Assembly: GCA_964344935.1 (NCBI GenBank)
Contig: CAYFPL010000001.1
Span: forward strand, 1,534,207-1,598,206
Length of the DNA stretch: 64,000 bases
Direction of reading: 5' to 3'
Source: GCA-2731375 sp964344935
GTDB lineage: Bacteria > Pseudomonadota > Alphaproteobacteria > GCA-2731375
Position numbers and translations under genes: made by a program. Positions 60,255 through 64,000 of this stretch are shown here, piece by piece (position 1 is the stretch's first letter; every line of letters begins with the position of its first letter). The notes beneath the pieces were generated by a model. That model did no database searches, was not told where the DNA came from, and saw only the letters and a list, made by a program, of their open reading frames with translations.

Positions 60255-60749
60255 ATGGCGAATGAAGAGGGCAATCCAAACGCAGGCGCGGCGTTTCGGC
60301 CCGAGATTACCCGCCGCTTGCCCGATCTGCCAGGCGGCATCATGCGCGGCAATCAACCGGCGGAGCCGACCGAGACAGGCAACCGGCTGACCGTCGGCCG
60401 GGACATCGTTCTGAACGGTCAGATCACCGCTTGCGATGAATTGGTGGTCGAGGGCCGGGTCGAGGCGGCGTTGGAGAACTCGCAGTCCATCACCATTGCC
60501 GAGACCGGTTTCTTCAAGGGCTCGGCGGTGATCGAAGAGGCCACCATCAGCGGCCATTTCGAGGGCAGCCTGACCGTTCGCGGCGAACTGACTGTCAAGG
60601 CATCAGGTCGCGTCGAGGGCGATGTCCGCTATGGTAGGCTCTGTATCGAATCCGGTGGCCAGATCGTCGGCAGCATGGAAGCGCTGCCCGAGGACAATGT
60701 CGCCACGGTGACCCCAGTGGCCACGGCAGCAGTGGGCGAGGACGGTTGA
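60255..60749 (+). CDS. Bactofilin (polymer-forming cytoskeletal protein)
   Basis: A 164-residue bactofilin. A disordered head (residues 1-60) is followed by a right-handed beta-helix core (LTVGRDIVLNGQITACDELV, LENSQSITIAETGFFKGSAV, GSLTVRGELTVKASGRVEGD and YGRLCIESGGQIVGSMEALP) and a short disordered tail. Bactofilins polymerise without nucleotides and organise cell-wall enzymes or polar structures. The downstream lipoprotein gene starts inside its stop codon, which suggests a joint envelope task. Confidence 0.92.
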   Translation: MANEEGNPNAGAAFRPEITRRLPDLPGGIMRGNQPAEPTETGNRLTVGRDIVLNGQITACDELVVEGRVEAALENSQSITIAETGFFKGSAVIEEATISGHFEGSLTVRGELTVKASGRVEGDVRYGRLCIESGGQIVGSMEALPEDNVATVTPVATAAVGEDG

Positions 60750-61333
60750 GACCATTCAGCCGTATCAGAGTTATTGGCGGTTTGCTTGCCGCATTGGTGC
60801 TGGCTGCCTGTGCGGCGGATCAATCGCCGCCCATTAAACGGCAAAATCAGGCGCAATCGGTGCTGGCTGTTCAGGACGATACGGCCGTGGCCTCGGCTGC
60901 GAAGACGACAGCCCCGGTGTTGGCCAAACCTGCGCCGGCGCCCGTGGACGGAACGCAAGGCCAGAGCCCGGATGTGCCGCGGCAGGTGCACCGGCGGAAG
61001 CCCGAGCCCCCGAAACAGGTGCAGCCGCAGGCGAAATTGCCGCAATTGGTCGGCATGGCGCATTTCGAAGTCAGCCGCCTGCTGGGCAAACCTAATTTGA
61101 TGCGTCAGGAGGCCCAGGCCCAGGTTTGGCAATATGCCGACAGCGATTGCGCCCTACATCTTTTCCTGTACAACGACAGGGCCGAAGGTCCCTATCGCGT
61201 GGTGCACATCAATGCGGTGCGCCGCGGCAAACGGGTCGCCATGCTGCCCGCCGGCGCCGCGGCCGAACCATTCCAGCAACAATGCCTGCGCCGTCTGCTG
61301 CACCGCACCGAGACACAGGACAAGACCAGCTAG
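60746..61333 (+). CDS. Uncharacterised lipoprotein coupled to the bactofilin gene
   Basis: A 195-residue protein that starts at TTG and overlaps the bactofilin stop (TTGA). It has a lipoprotein signal peptide with lipobox VLAAC and the lipidated Cys at residue 22, a Pro/Lys/Gln-rich linker (about residues 30-95, AKTTAPVLAKPAPAPVDGTQ) and a C-terminal globular part (LVGMAHFEVSRLLGKPNLMR and VWQYADSDCALHLFLYNDRA) that resembles the SmpA/OmlA-like fold. The linker length would let the globular domain reach the peptidoglycan or inner membrane. Function is unknown. Confidence 0.7.
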   Translation: MRPFSRIRVIGGLLAALVLAACAADQSPPIKRQNQAQSVLAVQDDTAVASAAKTTAPVLAKPAPAPVDGTQGQSPDVPRQVHRRKPEPPKQVQPQAKLPQLVGMAHFEVSRLLGKPNLMRQEAQAQVWQYADSDCALHLFLYNDRAEGPYRVVHINAVRRGKRVAMLPAGAAAEPFQQQCLRRLLHRTETQDKTS

Positions 61334-61399
61334 GCACCGCCACCTGTCAGCCGGATAATATAGCGGTCGCGTGGCACTCCGCCCTTGAAAGCGGCGGCA

Positions 61400-61618
61400 T
61401 CAATCGTCCAGGCTGCGGGCCTCGTCGACCAGCATGATGGGAATACCCTCGCGGATGGGATAAGCCAGGCGGGCCTGATGGCTGATCAGTTCCTGGGCCG
61501 ACCGGTCGTATTCCAAGGGGCCTTTGGTCAACGGACAAACCAGAATTTCAAGGAGCTTCGGATCGATTTCGTCGCCAGGGCCGCTGTCGGCATCCGGGCT
61601 GGGGCTATCGTCGCTCAT
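61400..61618 (-). CDS. Trm112 family protein
   Basis: A 72-residue small protein of the Trm112/UPF0434 type. The conserved core is DPKLLEILVCPLTKGPLEYD followed by ELISHQARLAYPIREGIPIM and a final LVDEARSL. Only one Cys of the archetypal zinc site is present, as in bacterial members. Trm112 activates methyltransferases in eukaryotes and archaea; the bacterial role is unclear. ATG at 61618 follows AAGGAGGCAGCC. It follows the Lon-substrate-binding gene by 51 bases. Confidence 0.9.
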   Translation of the reverse strand: MSDDSPSPDADSGPGDEIDPKLLEILVCPLTKGPLEYDRSAQELISHQARLAYPIREGIPIMLVDEARSLDD

Positions 61619-61669
61619 GGCTGCCTCCTTCATTCAAATGCACTGGCCGCCGATGCAGGTTAACGACGG

Positions 61670-62365
61670 TCAATGGATCTTGTAGCCATCACCGTCATCG
61701 TCATCGCCGCCGCCGCCCGAGGCCTTATGCAAAAGCGCCATCTCCACCAAAGCGATCATGATACGGCTGCGTTCAAACAAATCGTGGGCTTCTAGCAAGG
61801 CCTGCTTTTCCGACGGGCTGAAGGGGCAGATCATCGCCAGCGAGGTGATCAGCGGCCCGGTTTCCGCCTTTTCTATGGCCTCCCACTCTGCGGGAATGCG
61901 GGCCAATTCAAAGTACGCCCGCAGGGCCGTCAACAGGCGGTTGCGATCGACGCCGACGGCATCCTCGTCAGCCCAGCGGTCGCCGGCGAACCGGTCCCAA
62001 TCGGCCATTACCTGGCGATAGCGCGTGGTCGCCGGCAACTCTTCGATAATGGCGAAGCGCGACAGCCCCGTCAGGGTGATTTCAAAACGGTTGTCTTCGG
62101 TCTCTTGGAAGGCGGTGATACGCCCGGCCCCACCGATGCCGTAGACAGGCGGGGCGTCCATGTCCCGTGCCGTGGGCAAGGGCTGAACCATACCGATGAC
62201 ACGCTCGCCCGCCATGGCATCGCGGACCATGTCCAAATAGCGCGGTTCGAATATGTTCAAGGGCAACCTGGCATGGGGCAACAAAAGCACCCCGCCCAGC
62301 GGAAAAATTGGAATGCGCGCCGGCAGCGCATCTTCGGTCGACAAATCCTGCGTCATGCCGCGCAC
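61670..62365 (-). CDS. Lon N-terminal (LON substrate-binding) domain protein
   Basis: A 231-residue protein consisting of a LON-SB (PUA-like) domain without AAA+ or protease regions. RIPIFPLGGVLLLPHARLPL, NIFEPRYLDMVRDAMAGERV and the later AMICPFSPSEKQALLEAHDL are characteristic. Such proteins may bind substrates or adaptors. A Gly/Asp-rich tail (SGGGGDDDDGDGYKI) is unusual. It lies 10 bases after the thioredoxin-TPR gene and before Trm112, an order recurrent in alphaproteobacteria. Confidence 0.9.
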   Translation of the reverse strand: MRGMTQDLSTEDALPARIPIFPLGGVLLLPHARLPLNIFEPRYLDMVRDAMAGERVIGMVQPLPTARDMDAPPVYGIGGAGRITAFQETEDNRFEITLTGLSRFAIIEELPATTRYRQVMADWDRFAGDRWADEDAVGVDRNRLLTALRAYFELARIPAEWEAIEKAETGPLITSLAMICPFSPSEKQALLEAHDLFERSRIMIALVEMALLHKASGGGGDDDDGDGYKIH

Positions 62366-62375
62366 ACCATGCCGG

Positions 62376-63287
62376 TCAGGAAAACAGGATCGAGCTGAGC
62401 CGCCGTCTGGCCGAAACCGTCAATTCATCCGCATGGCCAAAGGCCTCGAACAAAGTCAACAGTTGCTTGCGCGCCGCCTCATCGTTCCATGCCCGGTCAC
62501 GGCGGATAGATTCCAATAATTCGTCCACCGCCTCTTCGCGCTGGCCGGCCGCCAGCAGCGCCTTCGACAGCTCCATGCGGGCTTCGTGGTCATTGCCGTC
62601 CGCTTCAATGCGGGCCCGAAATTCCGCCATCTCGCCCGGGTCCGCCGCGTCCTCCGACTGCGCCGCCAATTCCAGGGCGGCCCGGGCGGACTGCACCGCT
62701 GGATCGCCGGCAAGCTTACCTTCCAAGCCGTCCAGCATGGCCCTCGCCTCCTCCAGATCGCCGCTTTCGATCAGGCAATGACAGAGGCCCGCGACGGCCT
62801 TGGCGTTCTCGCCGTCGGCCCGCAGGACCTGTCCGAAGATGTCGGCGGCGCCCTGAATATCACCCGCCGCCAGCGCCGCTTCGCCTTGGGCCACCGCCCG
62901 CTCGATGGGGGAAGGGCCGGCATCGCCGGTCAGCCGCTGGATGAAGGCGTTGATCTGGCTTTCCGGCTGGGCGCCGACGAAACCGTCCACGGGCTGCCCG
63001 CCCTTGAAGGCGAACACGGCCGGAATGGACTGCACGCGCAATTGCTGCGCCAATTGCTGGTTTTCGTCCACGTTGATCTTAACCAGCTTGACCTGGCCGC
63101 CAGCCGCCTTAACCGCCTTTTCGATGGTCGGGCCAAGGGTCTTGCATGGCCCGCACCAGGGTGCCCAGAAATCGACGATAACCGGAACTTCCTGACTCGC
63201 CTCGATGACATCCCTGGCAAAATTCGCGGTATCGCTGTCCTTGACCGCATCGGCGGGCGCGGAAATCTCTCCAATAATCGGTTCCAT
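62376..63287 (-). CDS. Thioredoxin with C-terminal TPR region (CnoX-like)
   Basis: A 303-residue cytoplasmic protein. The thioredoxin domain (about residues 15-125) has the active-site pair C45 and C48 (FWAPWCGPCKTLGP) and the cis-Pro loop VQSIPAVFAFKGGQ. Residues 130-300 are helical TPR-like repeats (GEAALAAGDIQGAADIFGQV, AVAGLCHCLIESGDLEEARA). The layout equals CnoX/YbbN, a chaperedoxin that protects substrates and hands them to GroEL, except that CnoX often lacks CxxC redox activity while this copy keeps CGPC. Confidence 0.92.
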   Translation of the reverse strand: MEPIIGEISAPADAVKDSDTANFARDVIEASQEVPVIVDFWAPWCGPCKTLGPTIEKAVKAAGGQVKLVKINVDENQQLAQQLRVQSIPAVFAFKGGQPVDGFVGAQPESQINAFIQRLTGDAGPSPIERAVAQGEAALAAGDIQGAADIFGQVLRADGENAKAVAGLCHCLIESGDLEEARAMLDGLEGKLAGDPAVQSARAALELAAQSEDAADPGEMAEFRARIEADGNDHEARMELSKALLAAGQREEAVDELLESIRRDRAWNDEAARKQLLTLFEAFGHADELTVSARRRLSSILFS

Positions 63288-63367
63288 TGTGCCTTCCTTT
63301 TCCCTGGCGCAGGCGCATACAAGGACAGCCAGCGCGCGCCGTCAAGCGCTTCAGTGGAGAAAGCGCA

Positions 63368-63856
63368 TCATAGAGTGGTTGTCTGAGGCTTGTGACCGCA
63401 GGCAGCTACGAAACGCAGTAAATCCCCTGACGAGATGGTCGTTGTCATGGTGTTGACCAGGGGATGGAAGTTGACTTGTTCATGGGCCAGCATTTCGCTG
63501 TCGAGCACCACTTTCACGCGGCACTCAGGATCATTGATGAGCGCGAACGCGGTGACCGCGCCGGGCATAACCCCAAGAAACTCAGCCAGACGGTCGGCGG
63601 ATCCGAAACTGAGCCGGGCGGCGCCGATCTGGCCCGCCAGCTTCTTCAGATCGATCTCCTTGTCTTCCAGGGTGCAGACAAGCCAGTTTTGCTTTTTCTT
63701 ATCGCGCAGGAACAGGTTCTTGTTGTGGGCACCGGGAATTTGTCCACGGATCGCCTGGCTTTCTTCCACGGTGTGCAGGGGCTCGTGGTGGGCGGTTTCA
63801 TGAGCGATGTCCAGTTCGTCCAGGCGCTTGAACAGATCGTCCGGGGTAACGGGCAT
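63368..63856 (-). CDS. Prolyl-tRNA deacylase (ProXp/YbaK-like editing protein)
   Basis: A 162-residue single-domain editing protein that deacylates mischarged tRNA(Pro), most likely Ala-tRNA(Pro) as in ProXp-ala/PrdX. TAHHEPLHTVEESQAIRGQI starts the domain, followed by HNKNLFLRDKKKQNWLVCTL with the conserved Lys and LSFGSADRLAEFLGVMPGAV. ATG at 63856 follows ATAGGAGGAAATAC, a strong ribosome site; a longer frame to 63997 would run into the tRNA gene on the other strand and is rejected. Confidence 0.9.
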   Translation of the reverse strand: MPVTPDDLFKRLDELDIAHETAHHEPLHTVEESQAIRGQIPGAHNKNLFLRDKKKQNWLVCTLEDKEIDLKKLAGQIGAARLSFGSADRLAEFLGVMPGAVTAFALINDPECRVKVVLDSEMLAHEQVNFHPLVNTMTTTISSGDLLRFVAACGHKPQTTTL

Positions 63857-63960
63857 GTATTTCCTCCTATCCTTGATCCATAACCTATCATAGGTACTTG
63901 CAAGATCGGTGAAATGGCGTATATATCCCGCTGCCCGGAAATCACCGGGTCTATCCCGGC

Positions 63961-64000
63961 GCGGGCGTAGCTCAGGGGTAGAGCGCAACCTTGCCAAGGT
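63961..64000 (+). tRNA. tRNA-Gly (anticodon GCC), 3' part outside the window
   Basis: The first 40 bases of a tRNA are present: acceptor arm 5' strand GCGGGCG, TA at positions 8-9, D arm GCTC-AGGGGTA-GAGC, and anticodon arm CAACC-TTGCCAA-GGT with GCC as the anticodon. The sequence is the standard bacterial tRNA-Gly(GCC) opening. The rest of the anticodon stem, T arm and acceptor lie beyond the window. Confidence 0.95.

Noticed and set aside
63368..63997. Longer prolyl-tRNA deacylase starting at 63997
   Set aside because: The extra 47 residues are low in homology, overlap the tRNA-Gly gene and lie upstream of a strong ribosome site at the 63856 start.
1..64000. CRISPR arrays, insertion sequences, prophage genes, rRNA
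   Set aside because: No regularly spaced repeats, transposase, integrase or phage structural genes and no rRNA-like sequence were found on reading the window.

Overview
This is a GC-rich chromosomal segment of an alphaproteobacterium, probably in or near the Rhodospirillales. The evidence is a CpdR-type response regulator beside an N-formylglutamate amidohydrolase, the hflK-hflC-DUF2065 order, a GTP cyclohydrolase II with a worn RibB-like N-terminus, two single-domain PAS_5 proteins, a bactofilin, and a Trm112 / Lon-substrate-binding / thioredoxin-TPR run. Genus cannot be fixed from the sequence alone. Genes are tightly packed. The only gene-poor stretch over 300 bases is about 40,522-40,902, which holds a broken gene remnant. 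No rRNA, CRISPR array, prophage or insertion sequence was seen.

Region 1 (1-12.6 kb) is housekeeping, envelope and signalling: a DUF2065 protein, HflC and HflK, the Fe-S carrier ATPase Mrp, CpdR, N-formylglutamate amidohydrolase, a lytic transglycosylase, a universal stress protein, a DUF2333 protein, a multi-PAS sensor with no output domain, an L,D-transpeptidase, an uncharacterised protein, RibA and an OmpR-type regulator.

Region 2 (12.6-20.4 kb) starts the acyl-CoA and small-molecule catabolic part: a two-subunit CoA-transferase, an FAD oxidoreductase, an M81 (MlrC) peptidase, a GST, a ChaN/TIKI-like membrane protein, a PaaI thioesterase divergent from a TetR regulator with a good promoter and operator candidate, and an enoyl-CoA hydratase/isomerase-family protein.

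Region 3 (20.4-35.2 kb) is the centrepiece. Ten minus-strand genes run from an acyl-CoA synthetase through an AtuA/DUF1446 protein, a carboxylase beta subunit, a LiuC/AtuE-type hydratase, a biotin-carrying carboxylase alpha subunit, two tandem nitronate-monooxygenase-type flavoproteins, a TIGR03084 protein, a VOC protein and an SDR. A divergent TetR gene sits at the head and a second, orphan carboxylase beta subunit lies beyond it. The core matches acyclic terpene (citronellol/geraniol) or leucine/isovalerate-type carboxylation pathways, but the flavoprotein-TIGR03084-VOC-SDR half is not part of the described versions. The likely chemistry is activation of a branched or unsaturated acid to its CoA ester, carboxylation, hydration and further reduction.

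Region 4 (35.3-53.8 kb) holds more CoA chemistry: an alpha-hydroxy-acid oxidase, a CaiB CoA-transferase paired with a beta-keto acid cleavage enzyme, a compositionally distinct membrane protein next to a beta-keto acid cleavage enzyme remnant, a MaoC / acyl-CoA dehydrogenase / CaiB / CaiB / PLP-enzyme operon divergent from a second acyl-CoA dehydrogenase whose catalytic Glu appears relocated, an HU protein, a ThDP enzyme, a Gfo/Idh/MocA-like oxidoreductase, and an SCP2-type thiolase with its DUF35 partner.

Region 5 (53.9-64 kb) has an aminotransferase, a gamma-glutamyltransferase-family enzyme, an adenosine kinase, an amidase, a CysZ-like membrane protein, a bactofilin overlapping a lipoprotein gene, Trm112, a Lon-substrate-binding protein, a thioredoxin-TPR chaperone, a prolyl-tRNA deacylase and the 5' half of a tRNA-Gly gene cut by the window edge.
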